From Rhododendron vialii (Eukaryota > Streptophyta > Magnoliopsida > Ericales > Ericaceae): DNA of 64,000 nt. Below the pieces are notes generated by a model. It was not told where the DNA came from. It was given only the letters and a program-made list of their open reading frames with translations, and did no database searches. Below are positions 1 to 12,524 of the stretch, one piece after another. The first letter of the stretch is position 1. Each line of letters begins with the position of its first letter. Where the stretch lies: positions 28,371,501 through 28,435,500 of the forward strand of contig NC_080569.1 of NCBI RefSeq assembly GCF_030253575.1, in the 5' to 3' direction. The position numbers and the translations under genes were made by a program.

Positions 1-84
1 AAGGCATGGTGCAAAGACACGAGATCAAGAAGGCAGGCTAAAGTTCCATTTCCAGTCTTTTGTATCCTTCAATGTTGCACACAG
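1..84 (+). other. Possible exon fragment at window edge
   Basis: The first 84 bases read open in frame 1 (28 codons, rich in Arg, Lys and Cys) and end at ACAG|GTACTA, a good splice-donor context. If real, this is the end of an exon of a + strand gene starting before the window. I do not recognise the peptide and no convincing next exon follows, so it could be chance. Confidence 0.2.
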
Positions 85-775
85 GTACTACCAAGTGCAC
101 ACTATCCAAACTTAGTTTTTCTTGGTCCTAATAGATTGCTGAACATTTTGATTTTTATTGCTTTTGCCGTTGTTTCGTTTAGTTATAGAACCACCCTTTT
201 CTCCCAAATATTTTTTAGTGTCAAATGCATTTTGAAATAATTACATGAGCATACACAAAAGATTAAAATAGTATATTGTAATAAATGTACGCTCTCAGGA
301 CTTAACCTGGATAGCTAACTTTTGGATACATATCCTCATTATTTAAGATGGAGGGTCTTGCGAGGTGCAACATGGATGCACTTTCACACCCGTACTCGTA
401 CGTAGCCAAGGTAACATAGCCCACAGGTACATAAGAAAATCTTCCATCATATGCCAGATTACGCTCTTAAACAGATTGTGCAACAACTGGGAGAACATGT
501 AACATAATGAATGCATATTTCTCTGACACCCTGAGAGGCTAGGCTACTAAAAGTCAAACTAACCAAATCATGAAACAAATGTCTATCTTTGTAGCTGAAG
601 GATAAACTATAAAAACTGACACATGAATAAGTTAGATACTTTTTATCTCATAAAAATCTGAAAGATATAGCAGACACCTTTTAGCAGGTGGAGAATAAAC
701 TGCAAAACACCGCAGCTAAACAATAGGAGGAGGGCCAGAGAACACCATGACCAGGCTAAAGGGAGAACCGATGAT
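85..775. other. Intergenic or intronic, nothing recognised
   Basis: AT-rich DNA with no long open frame, no clear inverted repeat and no RNA gene that I can see. Confidence 0.4.
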
Positions 776-1196
776 GCACGGACACGGACACAGATACGGA
801 CACGGGAATTCTAAAAAAATGGAGACACGGACAGGGCGGGGGACACGCCACATGTATATTTATTTATTTGTTTCAATTTTTTTCCAAATTTAAATGTCAA
901 AATGTGGACAAAACGAAGAATCCATAGTTCCAATACCATTCAAACAAAACAAGACATCCATAAGTTTGATACAACCCTATTGAAAAATTACAGTTTGACT
1001 CCCAAAATTAAAAAAAATTATAGTTTGAAAAATTTATATTTTGACCCCCGCCATGTCCCCATCGGTGTCCCGCTGTGTCCCCCTCAAAAATTTATATTAA
1101 ATTATGGGACACACCAGGTGGTGTGTCCCGTACGTGTCCCTGCGTGTTCCCGTGTCCGGACACTGCGAAACATCGACCTTTAGAGGTGTCGGTGCT
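776..1196. repeat. Inverted-repeat element with GGACACG-rich ends
   Basis: The left end is a run of GGACACGG-type units (776-840). The right end (about 1040-1196) carries the complement, with many CGTGTCC and GTGTCCC units. Left GATGCACGGACAC and the complement of right GTGTCGGTGCTTCAT form the outer arms. The middle is AT-rich and holds no protein. It looks like a non-autonomous foldback or MITE. No TSD was identified. Confidence 0.5.
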
Positions 1197-3012
1197 TCAT
1201 AGGGGAGAACAAACTAAGCAACTCCACTGTTACTAGGAATTGGACTTTTGCTGTTGTTCTCTGTCACGAATAACTCTTCCAGCTAATTGTCATTTACAAA
1301 CTCTGTACCCGCAAGCATTCCCTAGTAATGGAGGAGTACTCCAAGAAATCAACTCTAGACTGCTGGAGAACTAATCCTAGAAACCCTGGTGGGGTATTCC
1401 TAGTAATGAAGCCTGCGGATGAATGGGCATCCTCAAGTGCCTTCGAGTTACTGTTATTTGTCTTGCTTCCCCAAAATGGCTATTTCAACTATGTTATCGA
1501 CTCTTCTTGACTCTAGTATCAGCAATTGTATTCTAGTCATGCTGAGACTCTATGTTGTCCTAAGTTTCATAGCTCTAATTCAATCAAAATGGATTCTTTC
1601 TCATTACTAGAAGTCTGATCATTTTGGTGCATTTGGGTCTTCTCATGTCGATGAACAATTCTATTTACATGTTTTTTTCATTTGGAAATCAATATCCTTA
1701 CTGTTTGTACCCCTAGGTGTTTTGCGATGAGCTCCCCTCCATACCCCATCTCTCAATATCTCTCCATACCCCCACTTTTGGCCCCTTCTCGAGCCCAAAA
1801 CTATGATCCAAGCTGTTTATATTGTAAAGTCCGCTACATAGGATACCTCTACAAAAAAATAAGCTTAAAATTTTGATAGACGAGTTCACAAAAAAGTGCA
1901 CATTGCTTGATAAGTTCATGTTTAATTTTTTACTTGTCGTTCATGTTATAGGACAAAATACAATTTGTTCAGAAGGTGGGCTATGGAGGAGTAAGGAGAG
2001 ATGGGAGTGTGGAAGGGAGCAGAACCCGGTGTTTTGAGGCTAAGAACTTTTGTGTTTCTCTTTTATTTTTAAAGTTCAGTGTCTGTCATATTTACTGTTT
2101 ACTTCTTCGCTAAAGTTCTATAGTTGTTTCTATAAATTTTTTAATCTTTCCAGTCACTTTCTGTTTATGTTACTCCTGTTTTCACTACGGTTCTCTGTGT
2201 CTTGACCGCATCTTTTGGCATAACTGCTTATTCCCTACCTTGGGACTGATTTGGTTTCCCAGCGTTTTCAAAAGTCAAAAGTGCTTCTGAAATGGATTTG
2301 TAAATTTGGCTAATAGGAATAAAATAACTGTATATGTAAACTTTCTTTGTCACGTAACAATATTTGTGTTCTCATGTCATACGTGCTCATTTGGTTGGCA
2401 CATAAGCTATTGATAATTGCAATCATGTTTCCTTTTCTACGAGTAGATTGTAGAAAGGAGTTATTTGAATCCCTAACAGAAACGATTTGTTTAGACCATC
2501 TTTGTGTCCTTGTACATGGGTATTGTAGTACATGAATAAGTTCCTAGGTTCAGCGCTTGAAGCATCACATTTGCTGATATTTTTGTTGCTGATTTCAGCC
2601 TGAACTCTGTATTCCTATATATACATACTAATTTGATGACAACATATAGGTTGGGATCATCTTGGAAACATTAAGAGCAGTCATTACTAATGAGTGGCTT
2701 TTGATGATTGCTATGGTTTGATACCCTGAAAATAATATACTATTGTTTCTTGTTGTGACTCAACTGTAATGATCCCTAACAGGACTATCATGGCACTTTG
2801 GAAGGCAAGAGCATTGAGTCCGGAGCAGAAGGTACTGATAGTTCAGGAAGAATCGGAACCTAAAAACCTCGAAGTAGTTGAAGAAGAAGGTGAACCTAAA
2901 AGTCTCCAAATAGAAGAGAGTGGATCCTTCCTTCGTGGGCCTTGGGGATGTCAGCATGTCTCTGGTTTATTCATCCGTTCTCTGTCCCTGTGAGCCTTTC
3001 TTTTAACTTCAT

Positions 3013-3018
<6 letters not shown>
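1197..3018. other. Spacer without a supported gene
   Basis: Only short open frames lie here. At 2785-2837 a stretch between an AG and a GTACTG could be an exon, and it overlaps an acidic Glu/Pro/Lys-rich frame (2769-2993) with two similar short segments. Neither matches a family I know. Confidence 0.3.

Positions 3019-3062
<44 letters not shown>
3019..3062. repeat. (TC)n microsatellite
   Basis: Uninterrupted TC dinucleotide run of about 22 units, likely length-polymorphic. Confidence 0.95.
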
Positions 3063-3065
<3 letters not shown>

Positions 3066-4215
3066 CCATGTGTGTGATGGCATCTGCCTCTGTGCTTCAG
3101 GCAGATATATAGTTGGGTGAAGCTCCTTACTTCTTCTACCCATTGAAGAATCCATCCTATGTTCTTTATAGAAATCTCGAAGTAGATCCCTATTAGATTT
3201 CTTGGAGGGTTCCAACCTAGAATCAATTGGCAATAGGTGGAGTTGCCTTTAGCTTTTATTAATCAAGCTTGGGTGGCTTAGATGAGCGATGTGGGATAAA
3301 GTCTAAGTGTCTAACATAACCTAGATATTTGATGTGTTTGTGGCTCGTGTCTGTGCCCGCGCGTGCGTGTTTCTTTGTCATTCCGTAACCGATTAATGCC
3401 ATTGTTTCGTACACCAGGACTCTTCCTTTTTTTTTGGCGCCGGGTTAATATTATTGATTGAAGTAAATACCCATTCCCTAATCCGAATGTTTGATGGGAA
3501 CTATTGTCATATTGTGAATCATGAGCCAGTTTATTTGCTGATGTCTGATGGACGTGTTTCTTCAAACTAACATAATGACATGAAGTGGAAAATGGGTGGT
3601 GGAAAATGAGAAGCTCATAATTAGAAAGTATGAGTAAAATTTTGTTGTTGTGAGTATACGTTGATACTCCTGGAACCAAGTTGTCGAGTATGATGGCAAA
3701 TCACTTTTGACCTTCAAAGAAAATAAGAGGTCGAGTGCATCTCGGAACGAACTTCGGATGGGCCCAGTTGAGTATCCTAATGCTTTGGATAACCAGCTTA
3801 CTCAACCACGTTTACCTGGTTCAGTTCCTTTCTGAGCAGACTCTGTGGATTCCAGTCTACTAATAGGAGGTAAGCAGAGTCTCTTTTTGTAGAAATCAAT
3901 ATTCATGCATTGTTTTTCCTTTCTTCTTTGTTTACTCTACTTAGGAATAACCTCACCAGAAAGAAAGAGAAGACAAAGAAACAAAAGTTTCCGAGGCTGT
4001 TAATGACTAGGTGGTACTGAACTGTTGTACTGGTTTCTGCTACGGGTATGTGTCCAAGGGTCAGGTTCATCTTCTTCTTTTTTTGGCATAACGGCACCTT
4101 GATATCTGCAACCACTTCTCTTTTAGTCCTACCCATGAATCTTACATCAGTTGTTGAAGCCTTGATTTTCTCATGTTTTGTGTTCCTTTTTGATGAATCC
4201 TCAGTATTCTTCTGA

Positions 4216-4250
<35 letters not shown>

Positions 4251-4260
4251 TATATATATC
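4216..4260. repeat. (CA)n then (TA)n microsatellite
   Basis: CA dinucleotide run passing into a short TA-rich run. Confidence 0.9.
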
Positions 4261-5335
4261 ATGATTTCACTGCACTTGAGAGTCCTAGGGGCGGGAGCCA
4301 GAAATATGAGTTAGTTCGTCAAAATTTAATTTAAAATTGTTGATAACATATATTTTGATTCAGCCGTTGGGAAATTATTTTCTAATAACCATGAAAATTT
4401 AACCTACAAAAACCCCTGACGAAACATAATATTTTGGAAATTGTTAATGATAATATTCATGTGTTATCAAAGATGCCCTTTTCATTGTGCACATAACAAT
4501 ATATCATTTATCCATTAATCATCTTTCAATTGCGGCATGAATTCTTAACAATTTGCACAATTTTTTTTCCTTCCATTTGGATGGAATATTTGGGGCAATC
4601 TCATGACGTGTAGAATTTTAAGGACAATATTACAATTTCAATGGGGTCAAATTTACAAATTAATCGCAGACCTGTGACAATGATACAATTTTTAGAAAGT
4701 TGAGGGGGGTCAAGTAACCCCACTTGACTCTGCTTCCCTCCACCCAAGTTGAGACTATACCAAGTTCAAAATGGGTAATTGCATATAGAAAATATAACGT
4801 GTTCTGTGAACTTTCACCACATACAACATTATCTAACACCCCCTCCTCCCTACAGGGATATGCCCACACTAATTTCTAGAATATTGGTTCTCAGGGTTCA
4901 TGACTATTTTATTCAACCACATTATTTTCCAGTAGTTGCCTGTCTGATTGAAGTAATGCTGACATTATATCTTGATTACTATTTGCAAGTTTATTTCTGG
5001 TTCTTTGATTACTTGAAGGTTTGCTTTCATAGGTTGATGTTGAAATTCAAATGTGTGCCTTTGCATAGACTCGTGAATATTTGGCAGAAATAGTCTGTAC
5101 CAATAGTTTCCAATAGAGCCTCTATTGGAATGTAAAAACACTTCCAAGTTGACCTTTAGCACATGATTTTTCTGCAATTCCCTTGTTCGTCACTGCCTTT
5201 TTCGTCCAAAGACATGGATTGCAGTCACTGTTGCTTTGTTTGCCACTGCCTTTTTCGGCCAAAACGTCGCTTTGGCCAGTCCCAAATTATGGTTTTACCC
5301 TGCTTATGTGGTTTTGCACCTGTGTTTTCCTGCAG

Positions 5336-5416
5336 TTGCAGATTTACGAGACCATTTGGAACAGCCAATTACCACAGGAGTATGTCATGAAGTTCCAGCA
5401 GGCTCAAGAGGATAAG
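5336..5416 (+). other. Orphan exon-like segment
   Basis: Twenty-seven open codons lie between CTGCAG and GATAAG|GTTTAC, so acceptor and donor are both well formed. A second AG six bases on would make the exon 75 nt in the same phase. The peptide contains IYETIWNSQLPQEYVMKFQQ and looks protein-like, with aromatic and amphipathic residues. I do not recognise the family, and neighbouring exons were not found. It may be an exon of a larger + strand gene or of a decayed copy. Confidence 0.3.
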
Positions 5417-5421
5417 GTTTA

Positions 5422-6427
5422 CTCGTCTTGCCTTTTCAACTCTCTGATTTTTTCTCTTCCCTCTCGTTCATATTATGGCCACTTTCATGTTGACCTTTGC
5501 ATTGGATGACTTGAGCACCATTAGGTTCCTTGATTTGTTGTGATTGGCATTGACACTTTAATGTTACACCATAATCAAGAATCATGCTGAGAAGTACTTC
5601 GCAAATGGAAAAACTCTTAGACTGCATCCTATTCCAGTAATCAACAATACAACATACATACTTCTTTGTATAATTTTTTAATCATACCCATATTTGCATT
5701 TTTGCTCCCAATAACGCAGAAAAAGCAAAATGTCCTGACTCACGAGTCCATTTCCCCAAACATCACTAAAGAAGAATGCCTTCGAAAAGTCTGTTTGCAT
5801 AGACCTTTGACCATATATGCTGCACAAAATTTTTTGTGGGGCCCATTTTGGGTCCCTCAAAGATGATCCGAACTGCTCATTTTTCTTCAAATGATTTATT
5901 GATTTTTTAAGGGTACCCGTAAAATATAAGCTCAATCCAATATCGGTAAGAGCTTTTTCAAAATTAATTCGTAGGGCAAATCACACAGTGTCGCCCTACG
6001 AATGTTGTGTTAAACCACGATCGACAATAGGGATTAAAAATGAGGCAATACCGAAGAACAGACCCATGAAAATAGGAAGGCGAGGAGAAACAAGCTATTG
6101 GATTGGACCGGGTCATTCAGTTTGATTGGGTTTCTTGGTTACTTGCTCACCCCTGGATTCGAGAGGTTATTCAATGCTTTTGTAGCACTGCCTTGTGGTG
6201 CCTCAATCCCTTTTTCAGCACATATTATGATGGAGTTCATACACTTTATCCTGAGCCTTACCACAATGGTTAGTGAAAAAGTGACCTGAGAAACCATGTG
6301 GTGGTGCCCAGCTATGGGCACTGGATAATTTTTCCCTTGACTCAGAGGAGCGGTCTTTTCACGGTTCTTCTGCTAGTCTTGGTTGGTTCCAACGTAGAAA
6401 AATACTCCTTGTCCTAAAAAATTGCTC
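5422..6427. other. Spacer with weak foldback remnants
   Basis: About 5820-5960 carries the GATCCGAACTG and AAGCTCAATCCAATATCGG motifs also seen in the foldback elements near 40.4 and 56.3 kb, so a decayed half-copy is likely. No gene is supported. Confidence 0.35.
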
Positions 6428-6435
6428 ATTTACAC

Positions 6436-6607
6436 CAGGGTTTTAAATAAAGGTCGCTACGTATAGTATCGGTGTTATGTAACGGGATTTTGGATCTGCA
6501 ATACCGTTATTTGCCTATGTATTGGCCCGGCACGGTCTGATGTCGGCCAACATACGGCCGTTTCACCGACACCTTTATGTTTCCTGATAACGTGATTTAA
6601 AACCCTG
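6436..6607. mobile_element. hAT-type MITE (172 bp)
   Basis: Starts CAGGGTTTTAAAT and ends ATTTAAAACCCTG, a perfect 13-bp terminal inverted repeat beginning with the CAGGG typical of hAT elements. Flanks are ATTTACAC (6428-6435) and GTTTGCAC (6608-6615), an 8-bp TSD with 6 of 8 bases matching, the size expected for hAT. No coding capacity. Confidence 0.75.
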
Positions 6608-6742
6608 GTTTGCACTATTTGAACTTCTTAAAAAAATAATTATTGTTTGTAATTACTATTATTTTGTTATACAATTGTCTGATAAATTTCACTTTGTTCT
6701 ATTAGATAAAGTTTTTAAAATAAGAGATGTATTATAAACTAC

Positions 6743-7424
6743 GTAGGGAGGTGTCGGTCCTGGTTTTTGTGTGCCTTCGAAATCAGGGGTGTTAGTTTGT
6801 TGTTGCTTAATAAACAAGACAGGTTTCTTGATTTTTGGAGAGCAACAGTTCGGGTTATCAAATATCCTACTGTTGCATTGGACAATGCTGTTGTGGAACT
6901 TGCTACTTGAAGCCATTCATCGACTAGAACTGTCTTGGATGCTATGCTTTGAGTTGTGATATTGGGCTACTACTGGTTTTCCTAATTGCATTGTTTTGAA
7001 CACTACTTTGGGGTGGTCTGAGATTGCTAATAGTGTCAGTTGCCCTTGGTGCTGCTATATATGCAAATTCAAGTCGACCCAAGAATGCGACTGTGAAGCT
7101 GATATCGATGTAGTCCAATACAAGGACCGTTCCTTGTTCTGCAATTTGGATGTCATCCTTTTTGTGATATTGCTACTATGTTCCATTTTCAGTTACTTTA
7201 CTACTGTACTTTTTGTTTCCCTTTGATTCGTAGGTTGGCTGCTAGCCACCCTTGTAATCATGTTGCGGCCCGAGTGGGCATACAATTATCTGGTGGTTGG
7301 GTGCCAACCTTGCTTGTTGGGATGTTTCCCTCCTGCTGTGATGTCATTCTTGCTCTTGCTCCTTTTAGTCTTTGTATTCGTTACGACTGATTAATAAAAT
7401 TTCCTTGCTGTTCAAAAAGAAAAA
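6743..7424 (+). mobile_element. 5'-truncated LINE copy with TSD
   Basis: Flanked by a perfect 13-bp repeat TATTATAAACTAC at 6730-6742 and 7425-7437. The + strand 3' end reads TTGCTGTTCAAAAAGAAAAA, matching the TTGCCGTTC-poly(A) ends of other LINE copies at about 10.4 and 50.7 kb. This is the 3' part only, with no intact reverse transcriptase. Short open frames inside (7178-7390) are relics. Confidence 0.75.
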
Positions 7425-7542
7425 TATTATAAACTACAAGGTAGGGATGGGTTTGGCATCCAATTGGTGAACAGACGAAATTATCATTTTTATTTCAATT
7501 ACCACTGGATTTTAAGGAGATTCTTAATTAACAGGGAGTGGA

Positions 7543-8500
7543 ATGGGCAAAAGGGGAGAATGGGGCAGTTTGGGCAAAAGATCTGGAGATACAACAAAGG
7601 GCAACCTGGGCAAAAAATCAGGTGCTACAAAAATATTCGTATGCGATCTACCAGAAGATATGGATGAATCATGGTTAAAGCAGATCTTCTCTGGTGCTGG
7701 GAAAATTATGGACGTCTACATTCCAAGGAAGAGGTCATTTTGGCTACACCAAAGATTTGGATTCGTAAGGTATGGAAACAAAGAGGAGGGTTTGAAGGCA
7801 ATAAAGATGTGGAATACTGCTCAAATCCAAGGTCATAGATTGCTGGTAAGAGTGACAAGATTCAACAATACCAGATGGAACAAACAAGGTCAGAATGCTG
7901 GGGTAAGGAAAGTGTATAGAGTAGTGAAGAACAAAAACCCCAGAGCTGAAGAACCCAATCGCATCCCAAATTCTCATAATGCAACTGTGATGAAGAACCA
8001 AAGCAACAGATTTGCTGCTAAAACAGGGAAAGAAGCTCAGCCATGTATCAACGTTTCAGAATTGGGGAATGAATGGTTGTCCAGAAGTGCTATTGCAAAG
8101 CTATCCCCCTTTAGGTCAATGGTATACATGCAAGATCATCTCAGAAATCTTGGATACTCAGACATTAAGGTATGTCCAATGGATAGTGATAGAGTTGTCC
8201 TTACCTTTCCCAACGTTGAAGACAGATTCTATTTTCAATGGGGGAAAGATGGGATGTCTCAAAGAATGTTTTTTGGAAATTCATAAGTGGAATGATACCA
8301 TTTCTACCCAGGGATCCAGATTAGTTTGGTTGAACTGCTATGGTATCCCACTCCATGTTTGGAATGCAATCACCTTTAAAAAAATTGGCCAAATTTGGGG
8401 AGAAATCATTTCTATTAGTGAAGATTCATTTAATGTATTTCATTCTCTGTTGGTAAAGTACTCATCTCCACAACTACCATGGAAACAATCAATCAGGTGA
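7543..8500 (+). pseudogene. LINE ORF1: RRM plus DUF4283-like, frameshifted
   Basis: The first frame (7543-8286) carries an RNA-recognition motif at about residues 28-105, with RNP2 IFVCDLPE and RNP1 QRFGFVRY, then a basic linker. Around 8240-8280 the reading frame shifts. The next frame (to 8500) continues with RLVWLNCYGIPLHVWNA, the conserved core that follows the RRM in plant LINE ORF1 proteins and their DUF4283 relatives. In the family this protein binds the element RNA for retrotransposition. The frameshift and later stops make it non-functional. A further frame (8915-9358) ending in a Lys-rich tail probably continues ORF1. Confidence 0.75.
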
Positions 8501-9550
8501 TTACTCTTGTTAACAAGGACAGGAGATACAATGTTAGAGTATCTGAGGAATAATATGTGATCAACACCTTTTTAAGATCTGAATGCAGGTGTAAGGGTTG
8601 TTCATTAGCAGAGGATAAACCTGAGGTTCAAAATTAGGATAAACCTGAGGTTCAAAATTTGAATGTGAATCATAAAGAGAATGTTGAGATGGGAAATGAA
8701 TTGGCAATTGGGGAGGAAGTGGTAGAGAAACAAACGAGGAAGCCGAAAAGTTTGTGGAGACAGAAGTGAGATCATTACAGCTTGTTAATGTGGGCATGCA
8801 TGGGTGTAATAATGAGATGGTTGCAAGAGACACACTATCTTCTTCTTCGGGGATTGAGACATCAGTTGGGGAGTGGAAAGGTTAGGGGCAGCATGGGAGA
8901 GGGAGCAGAAATAAATGCACTTCATAATATCAATTTGGCCCCTCTTAACTATTATTGGGCTAAATCGAATTTTACTGCTTCCAAGGACAAGCCTCAGTAA
9001 TTTGGTGGAAAATCATGACAGTGGGGCAGCTAACTCTATTAGTTGGGTAGCTAACTCTGTCAATGAGAATCCAGCACCAACTAGTATCTTAAGTGAGAGA
9101 AAAGATGAAGGTAAAAATGGGGATGGACGCCTTGATCAATATGTAGTTAACCTCACTGATGATGAACCCATTCTCGCCCCATTAAAAGCTGCCATCAATG
9201 GAGTAAAAGGAAAGAAGAAGAGGAAATCTATCAATGATATTCTTGGCTTCACCAAGGTTAACTCGTTGAACGAGGGAAGGAAGAACAAACAAAAGTGTGA
9301 GGTTTTCAGATCAGTGGTTGCAGCAGTAGCTCTCTCTGCTAATTGTGAACAAAAATAGAATTATACTGAATGAAGCACAAGCTATTTGGGAATGCAACAA
9401 GATCATTGGTATGGGTTAGATGGAGATGATGATGCAGTAGTCAGCAGGTTTGCAGATATGGAAGCTCGAAACTCAGATAGAGCTGACACAGCTGCTGGGC
9501 AACTCATCACAAATTCTCAATAGATATCCAGGTCCTCTTTTCTGTCCAAA

Positions 9551-9730
9551 ATGAAGTGCATGACTTGGAATGTTTGAGGTCTATCCAAAAAGGAGAAAAG
9601 AGGTAGAATAAAGAAGATGCTTAAAGAGAGAAAGGTGGATATGGTTTTTTTCAGGAAACCAAACAATGGTCTGTGTCAAAGGATTTCATTAACTTAATTT
9701 GGTGGAATTGTGCTGCTCTGTTGGGGTTGT
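9551..9730 (+). pseudogene. LINE ORF2 endonuclease start, broken
   Basis: Starts ATGAAGTGCATGACTTGGAA (MKCMTWN), then after an in-frame TGA continues GLSKKEKRGRIKKML and KERKVDMVFFQETK once a one-base shift is allowed. This is the N-terminal signature of the apurinic-type endonuclease of plant LINE ORF2 (TWNxRGL ... QETK). Homology stops near 9730, well before the catalytic remainder and the reverse transcriptase. Confidence 0.7.
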
Positions 9731-10629
9731 CTTGGTGAGTGAGTAGCTCTTTGTTACAGACCACTCAAAAGGCGAATTCTTTTTGGTGTCTGGTTTGTCT
9801 TGATGCTGCTGAATTGCATTGGAACTTGATCGTGGAAGATTCTAGCAATGTGCTTTGGCTGCTAGGCTGTGGTCGGCAATGGCAAGGGTTCTTGGGTTTA
9901 GGGTGTTGTGGCGGTGGGGGCAGAAGTTACATGTAGTTGCAGTGGGGGAGCTGTTGGTGATGATGCGGAGGCAGCAAAGCGATAGCAACAAGAGCTTGGG
10001 ATGCGAGGTGTTTTGCGGCTAGCGACTCTTGGAGCGTTTTTGGTACCGGCAACTTACGGCGGTCCTCGTAGCGGCGGCAGCTTTTCGGATCCAGGTTGAT
10101 GATGTTTCGGATGGGGGCTGTCCTGATTAGGATTTTGCTAAGGTTTGATTTGGGCTTAATTGTATTGGGATGTTCCAATTATCTGGGTATTTAGCCTTTT
10201 AGGTGTTTGTATATTAATTGTTTGGACTTCACCCATTTTATCTGGACTTTTTGGCTATATAGGTGTTTGGGCTAGTCCCATTGAGTTGTTCCTTGGTTGG
10301 CATTTTGCCAATCAAAGAATTGGGTCTCAGGCTCGGCATACATGCCGTTTTTCTTGTCCTGTTAATTTTTGTACCTTGTTCAGAAATTTAATAAAAAAAA
10401 ATTTGCCGTTCAAAAAAAAAAAATACAAATATTTACTTTTTTTTTAATGTTTCCAATTGTAGAAACAGGCAATTCTTTAGGACGCATGGGATAAATTGTA
10501 CACCAACCGGACACAACCCTGGTATCGCTCTCTCAAAAGTAGTGCGTCCCAGAAGTGTGAGGACTAAATGCTGGGTTCCAGTTCGATCAAGGGGAAAAAA
10601 AAGAAAAAGAAAAAAGGTGTTGGGTTCAA

Positions 10630-10870
10630 ATATATCGGATTTATCAAGAATATTGACTCGATTCATAAATCCTTGTCCAAAAATATCACAAAAAGTATTG
10701 TTCCTTTTCCACGATGTTTTGATCAGACGTACCTTTCCAGTCTTCCTTCTGCTTTGTGCTTTTCTTCCACAGCAAGAATATGCAAGGCAACTTGCATTTG
10801 AAAATTATCGGTCATTTTCATGTAAGTTGCCTAGCAACTGCACCATTAATCTTCAATTATTCATTAGTTT
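10630..10870 (+). repeat. Segmental duplicate, copy A (exon-like block)
   Basis: Similar, with many mismatches, to 13635-13880. It contains an exon-like core at 10773-10821 between CTTCCACAG and GTAAGTTG, coding QEYARQLAFENYRSF. The family is not recognised. In copy B the same frame is cut by a stop, so this is probably a gene relic duplicated with its surroundings. Confidence 0.5.
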
Positions 10871-11399
10871 AAGTTGAAATAGTGGATGTCTTATGTCACG
10901 TGTATGAGATCATCAAGCGAAATCACCCCGGATGTGAACCCCAACGCCCGTTTGTAGGCCGGATACAGTAAGGGGATAAAGGATAGATGGTTTGTTTGAG
11001 GGATATAGCAGAAGGGGGTATGACTATGCTTGGTTTGTTGGAGGGGTATGGAAGGGGAATTATGAGCGGGAGATGATAGAAAAATGGTGCAAATGATCAA
11101 TTTACCCATTTAGAAACATGATAACATCTAACAAAAATTAATTTGATGACATGATAACATTAAGAAAAATAATTTTAATAATTGATGTTTTTTTTAAACA
11201 GAATATATGTATTATATATTTTTCCTTATCTGTCAATTTACAACTAATTAATTAACCAGTAACATTTTTTCTCTATCTTCGACAAAATCAAAAGGGTTTA
11301 TTGAAAGTTTTGAAGTACTCCCTAATATTAATAACGTACAAGATCTAGAACAGTACATGTGTAGATCTCAATTTTAAACAGTTTAGAAACCTCATACTC

Positions 11400-11590
11400 G
11401 AGAAACCAAGCTAGCTCAGTTTGTTGTCTCATTTTCTCCTAGTGGAGGTTGGAGTTCGAGCCCCACGAGAGGCGGGTTTGAGGTTCAGGGTTATGGACAG
11501 CCTCTGATCCCCTTTTAACTAATTAATATACTAACATCCCGTTAATCTCACTGATACATAAAGAGTGACACAAAAAAGAAGAAGAGAAGA
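11400..11590 (+). mobile_element. SINE-like retroposon, copy 1
   Basis: An internal pol III B-box-like GTTCGAGCCCC (11453-11464) lies about 40 bp after an A-box-like TAGCTCAGT. A diagnostic block, GGTTCAGGGTTATGGACAGC, is shared with 55630-55815. The 3' end is A-rich (near 11570). Exact ends were not set. Confidence 0.6.
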
Positions 11591-11804
11591 AATCTCACTC
11601 TTGCTGATCATGCGCCAACCCAAACTAATTAGTGACACCCCTCCCTTATCAATAATTAGTCCGGGAGGAGGGGGATGTGTAATCCGGGGGATATATATAG
11701 TCGCGGTTCTTATCCTACTAACCACCACCGGGTTAGGGTGAGTCCGGATATATAATCCAGGTGGATTACTTATTTGAATATTTGTACAGCCGACAAACAG
11801 GCTC

Positions 11805-11935
11805 CAATGGATTGGCCTAGTGGTTATGAAGACTTGAGATGTAGAGGTTTGTTCTCGCCGAAAGTCACAAGTTTGGAATCTCTGACTTTAATTGAGATTT
11901 CCACAAGTGAGTGGTGAAATGGAGTTATCAAAACA
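11805..11935 (+). mobile_element. Possible tRNA-derived SINE fragment
   Basis: GGCCTAGTGGTTATGAAG resembles a pol III A box and AGTTTGGAATC a degenerate B box, about 50 bp apart. No tail or TSD was seen. Confidence 0.3.
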
Positions 11936-11942
11936 ATATCTG

Positions 11943-12060
11943 ACTGATGACTCTTGAAGTACTAGAGGACTAATTAAATATAAGCCCTCATCCAATCAGG
12001 AATTAAGAGGTGGGAAAGGGGGTTCACTCTATATTGGGAGATAATGACAGAATGGTACAT
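11943..12060 (+). repeat. Segmental duplicate, copy A (AAGCCCTCAT block)
   Basis: About 118 bp including ATATAAGCCCTCATCCAATC and ATTGGGAGATAATGACAG. The same block appears twice more in tandem at 13950-14075 and 14076-14175. Confidence 0.75.
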
Positions 12061-12524
12061 TAAAAGGATCTACAAATTTCTTGGATAGTCATTAATTAAC
12101 AATGCACATTTTTAGTTTACAAGTTTGGTATATCCATAAAACACGTGAAGAACCCTTGGGAAGGGATACATAATTAATTCTATAAGACACGTCTTTCACG
12201 GAATTTAATTAATTGATGGTCAAAAAGTTGTCAATACCACACACTCTAAGGGAAAATTCTACAATATGACTCCTTATTTGAATGTTTACGATATGCTCCC
12301 TTTGAATTTCCTTGAATTCATCATGTCGGCATTAAGTTCACGACTTTCGTGCGCAACAATTCATAACATTAGGGCATAAATTCATAACATCAATTTCTGA
12401 TTGATAACAATTGAACGTATATTATGAGTTTTTGTATTAATATTATGAACTTTAAACCAAATGATAATTATGAAGTTTATTCAAAGTGATGAATTGCTAT
12501 ACATGTTATGGATTCAAAATGATT

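Larger units (their letters stand above)
7450..10427 (+). mobile_element. LINE retrotransposon, internally deleted
   Basis: Order on +: ORF1 (RRM then DUF4283-like region, from 7543), a low-complexity tail, the start of the ORF2 endonuclease (9551-about 9730), then directly a 3' untranslated segment ending at about 10405 with TTTGCCGTTC and poly(A). Most of ORF2, including reverse transcriptase, is absent. The 3' segment shares the block TTGGTTGGCATTTTGCCAAT with the reverse-strand copy at 27.7 kb. The 5' boundary is approximate and no TSD was found. Confidence 0.75.

Noticed and set aside
2951..3233. Arg/Glu-repeat proteins on -
   Set aside because: They are translations of the (TC)n microsatellite.
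3903..4262. 119-aa - frame with Cys-Val repeats
   Set aside because: Its N-terminus is translated (CA)n; the rest has no recognised domain or gene context.
9739..9936. 65-aa frame as LINE RNase H remnant
   Set aside because: No RNase H or reverse-transcriptase motif is visible; it is most likely 3' UTR of the element.
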